Made by a program: the position numbers and the translations under genes. This document shows positions 16,692-24,020 of a DNA stretch of 64,000 bases, piece by piece (positions within the stretch are counted from its first letter, which is position 1; every line of letters begins with the position of its first letter). This stretch comes from Salinimicrobium sediminilitoris. Lineage in GTDB: Bacteria; Bacteroidota; Bacteroidia; Flavobacteriales; Flavobacteriaceae. Under the pieces are notes generated by a model, which had not been told where the DNA came from, did not search any database, and saw only the letters and a list, made by a program, of their open reading frames with translations. The stretch covers positions 1 to 64,000 of the forward strand of contig NZ_JAIVCC010000005.1 in NCBI RefSeq assembly GCF_020866905.1, written 5' to 3'.

Positions 16692-16712
16692 ATTCTATAG
16701 TTTTAATTAGAC

Positions 16713-17201
16713 TTAAAACGGCAGGTCATCTTCATCCTCCTGTGTAAAACTTTGAGGCTGGCTGGCAGGTGCTTTTTGCTGGGGCTTATTTTGCTGTTGC
16801 CCCTGCGACTGAGATTGTGACTGGCCGTAACCTGCACCTGAATTGTCTCCAGAGCCTGTAGCATCTTTAGGTGTCAAAAATGTGAAGTCTGTACATTGAA
16901 TTTCTGTAGAATACCTTTCCACTCCTTTGTCATCCTGCCACTTGCGGGTTTTAATTCTTCCCTCGACGTAAACCTTATCCCCTTTTTTGAGATATTTTTC
17001 ACAGATCTCGGCCGCTTTGTTTCGCACCACAATATTGTGCCACTCGGTATTTTCTACTTTTTGACCAGTGGTTTTATTAGTATAAACTTCATTAGTGGCC
17101 AGGGGAAAACGTCCTATGGATCCACCTCCTTCAAAATAGTGCATTTTCACATCGTCTCCGGTGTGGCCTATTAGCATTACTTTATTTAAGGTTCCGGTCA
17201 T
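16713..17201 (-). CDS. ssb: Single-stranded DNA-binding protein
   Basis: A 162-aa SSB. The OB fold covers residues 1-108 (TLNKVMLIGHTGDDV, FPLATNE, TEWHNIVVRNKAAEICEKYLKKGDKVYVEGRI). A flexible Gly/Gln/Ser-rich linker with alternating S-Q (about 115-152) leads to the acidic tip EDEDDLPF, which recruits partner repair enzymes. The tip is intact. It lies between mutY and gldE, a conserved arrangement in Flavobacteria. Confidence 0.97.
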   Translation of the reverse strand: MTGTLNKVMLIGHTGDDVKMHYFEGGGSIGRFPLATNEVYTNKTTGQKVENTEWHNIVVRNKAAEICEKYLKKGDKVYVEGRIKTRKWQDDKGVERYSTEIQCTDFTFLTPKDATGSGDNSGAGYGQSQSQSQGQQQNKPQQKAPASQPQSFTQEDEDDLPF

Positions 17202-17250
17202 GGTTTGAAGTTTTTGTTATAATTTAAAAATAATAAAATTGCCCTTCAAT

Positions 17251-17282
17251 CAGCTTCCAAAAATGTCATTTTTGAAGAGCTG
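17251..17282. repeat. Long palindrome between mutY and ssb
   Basis: CAGCTTCCAAAAATG and CATTTTTGAAGAGCTG form a stem of about 15 bp with one bulge and a tiny loop. It contains the recurring CCAAAAATGNCATTTTTG core. No T-run follows on either strand, so a classic terminator is unlikely. Confidence 0.6.
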
Positions 17283-17295
17283 ATTTTAAAAGAGC

Positions 17296-18330
17296 TTAAA
17301 AATCAAAGGTATCAATAAAATTTTCGATTAAAACCGGGACCGGTAATTTATTTACTTCGGCTAAAGAAAGAGCTTCCTGTGGCAGCTCCTTGCACTCCAG
17401 GATCCAGAATTTGGTATAAATATGTTGATGTGTTAATTTATGTACTATCGGCACCTCATTGAACAGCAAAGGTTTTTTATTTGAAGTGACATAAGCAGCA
17501 GGAACTTCCTCCACCAGATGTTCCAAACCGGCTTCGGTAGTTGTCTCCACTAAAGGAAATTCATAAAGCCCCTCCCATATTCCTTTTCCGCGTCGCTGCT
17601 GCATGATTGTTTTACCCTCTTCAGAAACATAAACAAGGTAATTAAAATGTCTTTTTTTGACCTTTAGCTTTTTCAACTTCACCGGCAGTTCATTGATCCG
17701 GTTTTGATTGAAAGCCACGCATCGTGTCGAGAAGGGACAGGAATTGCAGAGAGGATTTCGCGGTTTGCACTGCTCTGATCCAAATTCAATTAGCGCCTGA
17801 TTGAAATTAGCAGGATCTTCCCTGCTTATAAGGTCTTGAGCAAGATTCCTGAATTGTTTAATTCCCTGTGAGGAATTTGTAGGTGTATCTATACCGAAGA
17901 TCCGGGCGAGAACACGGTAAACATTTCCATCTACAGCCGCTTGTGGTTCATCATAACATATTGAAGCTATTGCAGCAGCTGTATAATCTCCTACTCCTTT
18001 TAATTTAACCAGTTCTTTATAGGAAGCAGGAAACCTTCCGCCGAGATCAAATGCTATATATTGGGCTGTGAAATGCAAATTTCTTGCCCGCGAATAGTAT
18101 CCCAGTCCCTGCCATAGTTTTAAAACTTCTTCTTCAGAAGCATTTGCCAGGGAAAAAACAGTGGGAAAAGCCTCGAGAAATTTAAAGTAATAGGGTTTTC
18201 CCTGTTCAACACGGGTTTGCTGAAGAATTATTTCACTAAGCCAGATTTGATATGGATCTTTTGTGGCACGCCATGGGAGATCCCTCTTATTTTCTAAATA
18301 CCAGTATATCAGCTTTTTATCAAAAGACAT
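17296..18330 (-). CDS. mutY: A/G-specific adenine glycosylase MutY
   Basis: Removes adenine paired with 8-oxoguanine. It is 344 aa from the ATG at 18330; an in-frame TTG two codons earlier is less likely. The helix-hairpin-helix segment LKGVGDYTAAAIASICY (about 116-132), catalytic Asp in AVDGNVYRVLARIFG, and the 4Fe-4S loop C-x6-C-x2-C-x5-C (CKPRNPLCNSCPFSTRC) are all present. The C-terminal NUDIX-like domain that senses 8-oxoG covers about residues 225-344. Neighbours ssb and HU make a DNA-maintenance cluster. Confidence 0.97.
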   Translation of the reverse strand: MSFDKKLIYWYLENKRDLPWRATKDPYQIWLSEIILQQTRVEQGKPYYFKFLEAFPTVFSLANASEEEVLKLWQGLGYYSRARNLHFTAQYIAFDLGGRFPASYKELVKLKGVGDYTAAAIASICYDEPQAAVDGNVYRVLARIFGIDTPTNSSQGIKQFRNLAQDLISREDPANFNQALIEFGSEQCKPRNPLCNSCPFSTRCVAFNQNRINELPVKLKKLKVKKRHFNYLVYVSEEGKTIMQQRRGKGIWEGLYEFPLVETTTEAGLEHLVEEVPAAYVTSNKKPLLFNEVPIVHKLTHQHIYTKFWILECKELPQEALSLAEVNKLPVPVLIENFIDTFDF

Positions 18331-18415
18331 TAACAAATTTTCTTAAGTGCAATGATAATTCTTTATTCTCTTACTATTTAATGGGTTAGGATTAAAAAGT
18401 TGCGGATTTAATTCA

Positions 18416-18423
18416 TATATTTG
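18416..18423 (+). promoter_or_regulatory. Promoter -7 box of the HU gene
   Basis: TATATTTG matches TAnnTTTG exactly, 44 nt before the ATG. A TTG at 18400-18402 is too close (13 nt) to be a standard -33. Confidence 0.55.
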
Positions 18424-18466
18424 CCCCTCGAAAATTTACAAACCCCATTTATTAAATTAAACGAAA

Positions 18467-18757
18467 ATGACGAAAGCAGATATCGTGGCGAAAATCTCCG
18501 AAAAACTAGGTATGGAAAAGGGAGATGTTCAGGCAACTGTTGAGACCTTTATGGAAGAGGTAAAAACTTCATTAGAGGCTGGTGATAATGTGTACCTAAG
18601 AGGATTTGGAAGCTTTATCATCAAAACGAGAGCAGAGAAGACCGGAAGAAATATTTCTAAGAATACTACTATAAAGATCCCTGCTCATAATATCCCGGCT
18701 TTTAAACCAGCTAAGGTATTTGTTGAAGGCGTTAAATCTAACGTTGAAGTAAAATAG
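18467..18757 (+). CDS. HU-family DNA-binding protein
   Basis: A 96-aa histone-like protein that bends DNA as a dimer in the nucleoid. It has the helical base MTKADIVAKISEKLGM, the beta saddle VYLRGFGSFIIKTRAEKTGRNI and the arm NTTIKIPAHNIPAFKPAKVF, where the tip Pro of RNPxT-type arms sits in KIPAHNIPAFKP. It lies directly upstream of the 30-aa basic protein and RNase E/G, and may share a transcript with both. Confidence 0.95.
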   Translation: MTKADIVAKISEKLGMEKGDVQATVETFMEEVKTSLEAGDNVYLRGFGSFIIKTRAEKTGRNISKNTTIKIPAHNIPAFKPAKVFVEGVKSNVEVK

Positions 18758-18814
18758 AACTTACACTGCTCCAGGGCAGAACCAAAATAATATTATTAAT
18801 TAAAAAGTCACACT

Positions 18815-18907
18815 ATGCCAAGTGGTAAAAAGAGAAAAAGACATAAGGTAGCTACTCACAAACGTAAGAAAAGAGCAAGAGCTAACCGTCACAAGAAAAA
18901 GAAGTAG
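18815..18907 (+). CDS. 30-aa highly basic protein (possible ribosome-associated)
   Basis: A 30-residue frame, MPSGKKRKRHKVATHKRKKR followed by ARANRHKKKK. About two thirds of the residues are Lys, Arg or His, and none are acidic, as in the smallest ribosomal proteins (compare bL34, bL36, THX). It lies 57 nt after HU and about 150 nt before RNase E/G. Similar small basic proteins occur at this place in Flavobacteria, from memory. rRNA binding is an inference from composition. It is below the length limit of most gene finders. Confidence 0.75.
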   Translation: MPSGKKRKRHKVATHKRKKRARANRHKKKK

Positions 18908-18949
18908 TTTTCACACTACTTTTTTTATTTAAAACGTTCTTTGAAATCG

Positions 18950-19050
18950 AGATTTAAATTCAGCTTTATGCTGATCTTAAATTTCTTCAGGATTTTAAAA
19001 ACCCTGTGAATTTTATTGTTTAATCCATCCCGATTCAACGGGATAAAAAT
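18950..19050 (+). promoter_or_regulatory. Structured leader of the RNase E/G gene
   Basis: The 152 nt between the 30-aa gene and RNase E/G hold an inverted repeat around TCAGC-TTTAT-GCTGA (about 18960-18975) and a perfect 6-bp hairpin ATCCCG-ATTCAA-CGGGAT at 19027-19044, just before the GTG start. No T-run follows either, so they are not terminators. RNase E/G genes elsewhere are autoregulated through their leaders; this is only inferred here. Confidence 0.4.
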
Positions 19051-19059
19051 CAATTTAGA

Positions 19060-20601
19060 GTGAACAAAGAGTTAATTATTCGAACTGGTTCCTCTGCTGT
19101 AGATTTTGCCTTATTAAAAGATGGAAAACTTGTAGAACTCAATAAGGAAGAAGACGACAGTAATTTTGCCGTAGGTGATATTTTTATTGCCAAAGTAAGA
19201 AAATCTGTTCCCGGCTTAAATGCCGGCTTTGTAAATGTGGGCTATACCAAAGATGCTTTTTTGCATTATCATGATTTAGGCCCGCAGGTACTTTCCTTGT
19301 TAAAGTTCATAAAACGTGTAAGCACAGGTAAATTGAAGGATTATTCCCTTGCGGATTTTCCTTTAGAAAAAGATATTGATAAGGACGGAAGCATTGCCGA
19401 TGTCATTAAATCAAATCAATCGCTACTGGTACAGGTAGTGAAAGAGCCCATATCAACCAAAGGCCCCCGAATAAGTTCTGAACTTTCCCTCCCGGGCCGT
19501 TACATCGTGTTGGTTCCTTTTTCAAACCGGGTTTCTGTTTCTCAAAAAATAGAAAGCAAAGAAGAAAAGGATCGCCTTAAACGACTTGTAAAAAGCATTA
19601 AACCAAAGGGCTTTGGAATTATTGTACGTACTGTAGCAGAAGGCAGAAAAGTAGCAGAACTGGATAACGACCTTCAGAATTTAATGAGTCGTTGGACAGG
19701 AATGTGTAAAAAGCTGTACAAAGCACCTCATCCATCAAAAGTATTAGGCGAATTAAACAGAGCATCCTCTATCCTTAGAGATGTCTTTAATGATTCATTC
19801 TCCTCTATTTGCGTTGACGATGAAACCTTGTACACACAAATTAAAGATTATGTGGGCGAAATTGCCCCAAAGAAAGAATCCATTGTAAAATTGTACGACT
19901 CCAATATTCCCATCTTTGAAAAGTTTGGGATTGAACGACAGATTAAAACTACTTTTGGCCGCACTGTTTCTATGAACAAAGGCGCTTACCTGATCATTGA
20001 ACACACCGAAGCTATGCACGTCATTGATGTGAACAGCGGAAACCGTTCAAATAAATCCAAGAATCAGGAAGATACAGCACTTGAGGTGAACCTCATTAGT
20101 GCTACCGAAATTGCCCGTCAATTACGCCTTCGCGATATGGGAGGAATTATTGTAATTGACTTCATAGACATGAACAAAGCTGAAAATAGAAAAGCTTTGT
20201 ACGATCACCTCAAAGAAGAAATGAGTGACGACCGGGCAAAGCATAAGATCTTGCCACCCAGTAAATTCGGTCTTATACAAATTACAAGGCAGAGGGTTCG
20301 ACCCGAAATGAACATCAAAACGAGAGAAGAAAACCCCAACAAAAATGGGGATGAAATTGAAGCTCCTATAGTTTTGGTAAACCGGATCAACCAGGATCTG
20401 CAAAAGCTTCTTAAAAAAGACTATAAAAAGATCACGCTAAGTGCTCATCCTTTTATAGCAGCCTTTTTAACCAAAGGTTTTCCATCACCCCGCTCCAAGT
20501 GGTTCTTTGATCACAAAAAGTGGGTAAAAATAGTACCCAGAGATGCTTACACGTATCTTGAATATCATTTCCACGACACAGACGGGGAAGTGATTCAATA
20601 A
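19060..20601 (+). CDS. rng: Ribonuclease E/G family endoribonuclease
   Basis: A 513-aa RNase G-like enzyme that cleaves single-stranded RNA and matures rRNA. The S1 domain (about 36-125) opens with GDIFIAKVRKSVPGLNAGFVNVG; the catalytic magnesium residues are expected in MHVIDVNSGN and IVIDFIDM. It lacks the long C-terminal scaffold of E. coli RNase E, so it is RNase G in size. The zinc-link CPxC is replaced by IQITRQRVRP context, as in several RNase G-like proteins. The start is GTG; no upstream ATG fits. Confidence 0.95.
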   Translation: MNKELIIRTGSSAVDFALLKDGKLVELNKEEDDSNFAVGDIFIAKVRKSVPGLNAGFVNVGYTKDAFLHYHDLGPQVLSLLKFIKRVSTGKLKDYSLADFPLEKDIDKDGSIADVIKSNQSLLVQVVKEPISTKGPRISSELSLPGRYIVLVPFSNRVSVSQKIESKEEKDRLKRLVKSIKPKGFGIIVRTVAEGRKVAELDNDLQNLMSRWTGMCKKLYKAPHPSKVLGELNRASSILRDVFNDSFSSICVDDETLYTQIKDYVGEIAPKKESIVKLYDSNIPIFEKFGIERQIKTTFGRTVSMNKGAYLIIEHTEAMHVIDVNSGNRSNKSKNQEDTALEVNLISATEIARQLRLRDMGGIIVIDFIDMNKAENRKALYDHLKEEMSDDRAKHKILPPSKFGLIQITRQRVRPEMNIKTREENPNKNGDEIEAPIVLVNRINQDLQKLLKKDYKKITLSAHPFIAAFLTKGFPSPRSKWFFDHKKWVKIVPRDAYTYLEYHFHDTDGEVIQ

Positions 20602-20610
20602 CATTAAGAG

Positions 20611-20642
20611 ACGCCTTTCATTAACTTGGGAGGCGTTTTTTG
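20611..20642 (+). terminator. Terminator of the RNase E/G gene
   Basis: Stem ACGCCTTTC / GGGAGGCGT with two wobbles and an 8-nt loop, followed by a T-run, 10 nt past the stop. Confidence 0.85.
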
Positions 20643-20930
20643 TTTATAGATATGAGATGTTAGATTTGAGATTTGAGATAGTGATGGGCCGAAAAGAGTC
20701 AAGATCGCTGCGCTTCTAGAGCCAGGAACCAAGACTTATATCCGTACAAATTGAAAAATAAATCTTTACTTTGATTCAGCATTAGCAGGGCCTTCTAGAA
20801 TCCTTTGGACGATTATAGTTTTGAGATTTATAAAATTTCAGAACTTATACACGCTTCGCTACAAGAATCAAGAAGTAAGACTGCCTCATCTTAAAAAAAC
20901 TATTTTTGAATCTTTAATTCTGAATTTTAA
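20643..20930. repeat. Gene-free stretch with degenerate dispersed repeats
   Basis: No coding frame is credible here. The stretch holds GAGATTTGAGATAGTG-like segments (20655-20682), also seen after ahcY at 6960-6990, and a segment around GATCGCTGCGCTTCTAGAGC (20704-20723) with a second, weaker copy near ACGCTTCGCTACAAGAATC (20850-20868), each followed by an AAG(A/T)AAGAC-like tail. Such phrases are typical of degenerate intergenic repeats in flavobacterial genomes, from general impression. Confidence 0.4.
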
Positions 20931-20940
20931 ACCCTAAACT

Positions 20941-21420
20941 TTGAATAAAGAATCCGGGAAATCCTATACCGTAAAGGAAGCGACTTTAAAGCTAATGCAA
21001 TACTGTGCCTACCGCGACAGGTCGCAGAAGGAGGTGGAAGATAAATTAATTGAAATGCGCATGATCCCGGCCGCAAGGGAAGAGATCATCATAAAGCTTA
21101 TGCAGGAGAACTTCCTCAATGAAGAACGCTTCGCACGTAGCTTTGTGCGAGGGAAATTCAGGATCAAGAAATGGGGGCGGTACAAGATAAAACAGGAACT
21201 AAAGCTAAAAGATATTTCCTCACCCGTCATTAGACTTGCCATGACCGAGATAAACGAGAGTGATTATAAAAGTACCCTCTACTCTGTGGCCGAAAAAAAA
21301 TTACCCCTTATAAAAGAAACAAATCCTTTCAAAAAGAAGAAAAAGTTATATGATTTTCTCTCTTCAAAAGGATATGAATCTCACCTCATACTTGAAGTTA
21401 TTGACGATCTTACTTCTTGA
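20941..21420 (+). CDS. recX: RecX-family regulatory protein
   Basis: A 159-aa all-helical protein of the RecX family, which binds RecA filaments and limits recombination. The three-helix repeats are recognisable: YCAYRDRSQKEVEDKL, then LMQENFLNEERFARSFVRGKFRIKKWGRYKIKQELKLKDI, then a third repeat after residue 100. The start is TTG; no ATG is available in frame nearby. It is not next to recA here. Its 3' end overlaps the convergent SnoaL-like gene by 11 nt. Confidence 0.93.
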   Translation: MNKESGKSYTVKEATLKLMQYCAYRDRSQKEVEDKLIEMRMIPAAREEIIIKLMQENFLNEERFARSFVRGKFRIKKWGRYKIKQELKLKDISSPVIRLAMTEINESDYKSTLYSVAEKKLPLIKETNPFKKKKKLYDFLSSKGYESHLILEVIDDLTS

Positions 21421-21832
21421 TCATAACATCTGCACCTATTTGTTTAAGGATCCCAAGTTCATCACTACTTCCCCATCTTTCTACCATCTTACCGTTTCTA
21501 AAGCGGCTAATTTGCATTCCCCTTACATTAATTGATTTGTTTGTTCCTTCTACTCCCATAAAATCTCCTTTATGAGTTCCCTTAAGAGTGTAGGCGAAAG
21601 CCACATTGTCCTCATCTGCAACCAGGTGCTCTACCTCCACCTGCATATCGGGAAAGGCATTTCGCATCATTCCAAAGAAATCTATATATCCCTGAGGTCC
21701 CGGACCCTGATTAGGCGCTGGATCGTGATCCTTTACATCCTGTGCGACAACTTCCCTTAATTGCTCCAGATTTCCTGAATTAATTGCATCTCCAAATTTT
21801 TCCTGTGCTAACTTATTCTCTTCTTTATTCAT
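21410..21832 (-). CDS. SnoaL-like (ester cyclase type) protein
   Basis: A 140-aa protein of the NTF2-like cone fold, SnoaL/ester-cyclase branch. Typical phrases are DHDPAPNQGPGPQGYIDFFGMMRNAFPDM and AFAYTLKGTHKGDFMGV, ending with GMQISRFRNGKMVERWGSSDELGILKQIG. SnoaL itself closes polyketide rings, but members outside such clusters usually have unknown substrates. No signal peptide, hence cytosolic. A perfect 15-bp palindrome lies 35 nt upstream (21867-21881). Confidence 0.88.
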   Translation of the reverse strand: MNKEENKLAQEKFGDAINSGNLEQLREVVAQDVKDHDPAPNQGPGPQGYIDFFGMMRNAFPDMQVEVEHLVADEDNVAFAYTLKGTHKGDFMGVEGTNKSINVRGMQISRFRNGKMVERWGSSDELGILKQIGADVMIKK

Positions 21833-21866
21833 TTCAAGTTTGTTTTTGGTTATAACTTAATATCAT

Positions 21867-21881
21867 GATTATCAGATAATC
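21867..21881. promoter_or_regulatory. Perfect 15-bp palindrome upstream of the SnoaL-like gene
   Basis: GATTATC-A-GATAATC, 7-bp arms around one base, located 35 nt before the ATG at 21832. Too short to be a terminator. The shape fits an operator for a dimeric regulator. Confidence 0.35.
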
Positions 21882-21944
21882 AAAAAACTAAATTTCGCCA
21901 ATTATGAAAACTTTAAAACGAAGCTTTCCCGAAAGGTTGGGAAA

Positions 21945-22823
21945 TCAGGATATTTTATTCTTTTCGTTCGTCCTCTTTACTGCCTGCGAATTTTTGTAGT
22001 CTATCCATTTCTGGCCCTTCCAGCTCCTCATGGCATTATCAAAATGTCGCATAAAGAAGAGGTTATAAAGGGCTTTGCTAAGGTTTTGGAGATTACGTGG
22101 TGCAGCGCGCAGGCTCATGGAAAAGCCTGGCGTGAGATAGGTCATTTGATGCCAGTATCCTTCGGGCATATACAACGTCTCCCCATGATTTAATTCTGTC
22201 ACCACGCCTTTAGCATTTTTTAAGGCAGGAAACGCTTTAAAATCAGGATTTGTAAAGTCAATATCTTCACGGGTTATAAGCGCATGAGGTACTTTATAGA
22301 GATATTTTGTTTCTGAAGGAGGGAACAGGATACACCTTTTTTTTCCGTGGAAATGGAAGTGCAGGATATTGGCAAGGTCAATATCGTAATGCATAAAAAC
22401 CTTTGAATTCTCTCCGCCAAAGAAAAGCATCGGGATCTGCTTCAGGATACGCAGCCCGATCTTTGGGTACCGAATGTCTTTTTGAAGGGCAGGTACTTCC
22501 CGCAACAGGTGATAAAGAAAGATTCTATAGCTGGTAGGACCTTTTTCAAGAAGATCCAGATATTCACTCATCTTCATGTGAAGATGCGGCTCATTAAACT
22601 TGTATTTGGAAGAAATAGGTTGATTCCCGTCAAAAAGCGGTACTGTTTTTTCACCCGCCACTTCCCTAAGGTAGTCAATGTTCCATTTGGTATAAGCCGG
22701 CCAGTCTTCGATCAACTGCTCGATTACCACCGGCTTTTGAGTCTTTACATACTTCTCTAAAAAGTCCTTTTTAGATATCTTTTTTTCTCTCGGGATTTCA
22801 GCTAATTCCATAGGCTCTCTCAT
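21945..22823 (-). CDS. Cupin-like JmjC-domain protein
   Basis: A 292-aa cupin_8/JmjC protein of the Fe(II)/2-oxoglutarate oxygenase superfamily. The iron facial triad can be placed: His145 and Asp147 (MHYDID) and His225 (GYWHQM). The N-terminal KPVVIEQLIEDWPA is the usual family entry. Members hydroxylate proteins, often ribosomal proteins or tRNA-linked factors; the substrate here is unknown. It follows bioB by 38 nt on the same strand and may share its transcript, a link of position only. Confidence 0.88.
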   Translation of the reverse strand: MREPMELAEIPREKKISKKDFLEKYVKTQKPVVIEQLIEDWPAYTKWNIDYLREVAGEKTVPLFDGNQPISSKYKFNEPHLHMKMSEYLDLLEKGPTSYRIFLYHLLREVPALQKDIRYPKIGLRILKQIPMLFFGGENSKVFMHYDIDLANILHFHFHGKKRCILFPPSETKYLYKVPHALITREDIDFTNPDFKAFPALKNAKGVVTELNHGETLYMPEGYWHQMTYLTPGFSMSLRAAPRNLQNLSKALYNLFFMRHFDNAMRSWKGQKWIDYKNSQAVKRTNEKNKIS

Positions 22824-22861
22824 TTTTCCCTTTCAGTAAATTGTCCTAAACCATTAGGATC

Positions 22862-23950
22862 TTAAGCTTTGGACTTCCCCTGGGCAGCGAGATTCCTCTC
22901 AATAATATGTCCGGGTCTTGTCCATCTTGGTTTTTCCCCAAGCGATTGGTATTCAGAATTCTCTGCGTCTACGGTCTGCGGCTGAGCTTTCTTAACAAAT
23001 GGCTTTTGAGGGTTTAGGCCAAGAGCTTTGAACATTTCCATATCCTCGTTCACATCGGGATTGGGCGTTGTTAAAAGCTTGTCTCCTGCAAAAATTGAAT
23101 TCGCTCCCGCAAAGAAACACATTGCCTGTCCTTCCCTGCTCATTTGGGTTCTCCCGGCAGAAAGTCTTACCTGAGTCTCGGGCATTACAATCCTGGTGGT
23201 AGCGATCATTCTCACCATTTCCCAAATAGAAACCTGCTTCTGTTCGGCCATTGGCGTTCCTTCAACAGGCACCAAAGCATTAATAGGCACAGATTCGGGT
23301 TGTGGGTTTAGCGTTGAAAGAGCTACCAGCATTCCAGCTCGATCCTCTGCGCTCTCTCCCATTCCAATAATTCCGCCGCTACAAACAGTTACGGCAGTTT
23401 TACGAACATTTTCTATAGTGTCCAGCCTGTCCTGGTAACCCCGTGTAGAAATTACTTCTTTATAATATTCTTCAGAAGAATCCAGGTTGTGATTGTAAGC
23501 ATACAAACCCGCTTCGGCAAGTCTTTTTGCCTGATTTTCGGTGATCATTCCCAGCGTACAGCAAACTTCAAGACCCAATCTATTAATGGTCCTCACCATT
23601 TCCAGCACATCATCAAATTCCTGCCCATCCTTAACATTTCGCCATGCAGCTCCCATACAAACACGAGAACTTCCGGCTTCTTTAGCCCTCATAGCCTGGG
23701 CTTTCACCTGACTCACGCTCATAAGGTCATTGCCTTCAACGTTGGTATGATATCTTGCTGCCTGTGGACAGTAGCCACAATCTTCGGAACAGCCTCCGGT
23801 TTTAATCGATAATAAAGTAGAAACCTGTACGGTGTTCGGGTCGTGATTTTGACGGTGAAGAGTAGCTGCTTCATAAAGCAGGTCCATAAAAGGTTTGTTA
23901 TATATTTCAAGGATTTCCTCCCTGGTCCAGTTGTGTCTAGTTGTTTCCAT
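22862..23950 (-). CDS. bioB: Biotin synthase
   Basis: Radical-SAM enzyme that inserts sulfur into dethiobiotin. It is 362 aa, with the CxxxCxxC cluster at Cys54, Cys58 and Cys61 (GCSEDCGYC). The second, 2Fe-2S cluster ligands are expected at the Cys in SRVCMGAAW, EVCCTLGM and in TVCSGGIIGMGE. RLSAGRTQM is the standard Arg-containing strand. It probably starts from its own -7 box at 23967-23974 and is separated from the other bio genes by the ketoacyl synthase and SET genes. Confidence 0.98.
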   Translation of the reverse strand: METTRHNWTREEILEIYNKPFMDLLYEAATLHRQNHDPNTVQVSTLLSIKTGGCSEDCGYCPQAARYHTNVEGNDLMSVSQVKAQAMRAKEAGSSRVCMGAAWRNVKDGQEFDDVLEMVRTINRLGLEVCCTLGMITENQAKRLAEAGLYAYNHNLDSSEEYYKEVISTRGYQDRLDTIENVRKTAVTVCSGGIIGMGESAEDRAGMLVALSTLNPQPESVPINALVPVEGTPMAEQKQVSIWEMVRMIATTRIVMPETQVRLSAGRTQMSREGQAMCFFAGANSIFAGDKLLTTPNPDVNEDMEMFKALGLNPQKPFVKKAQPQTVDAENSEYQSLGEKPRWTRPGHIIERNLAAQGKSKA

Positions 23951-23966
23951 TAAACGATATTTACTT

Positions 23967-23974
23967 CAAAAATA
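23967..23974 (-). promoter_or_regulatory. Promoter -7 box of bioB
   Basis: Minus-strand TATTTTTG fits TAnnTTTG, 17 nt before the ATG. No -33 element and no obvious BirA-type palindrome is seen. Confidence 0.4.
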
Positions 23975-24020
23975 ATGAAAAGCCGTTGTATGTGAGAGCT
24001 TAATTGAAAAAGTTTCCCTT

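Noticed and set aside
19027-19044. ATCCCG / CGGGAT hairpin as a terminator
   Set aside because: No T-run follows, and it lies just before the RNase E/G start.
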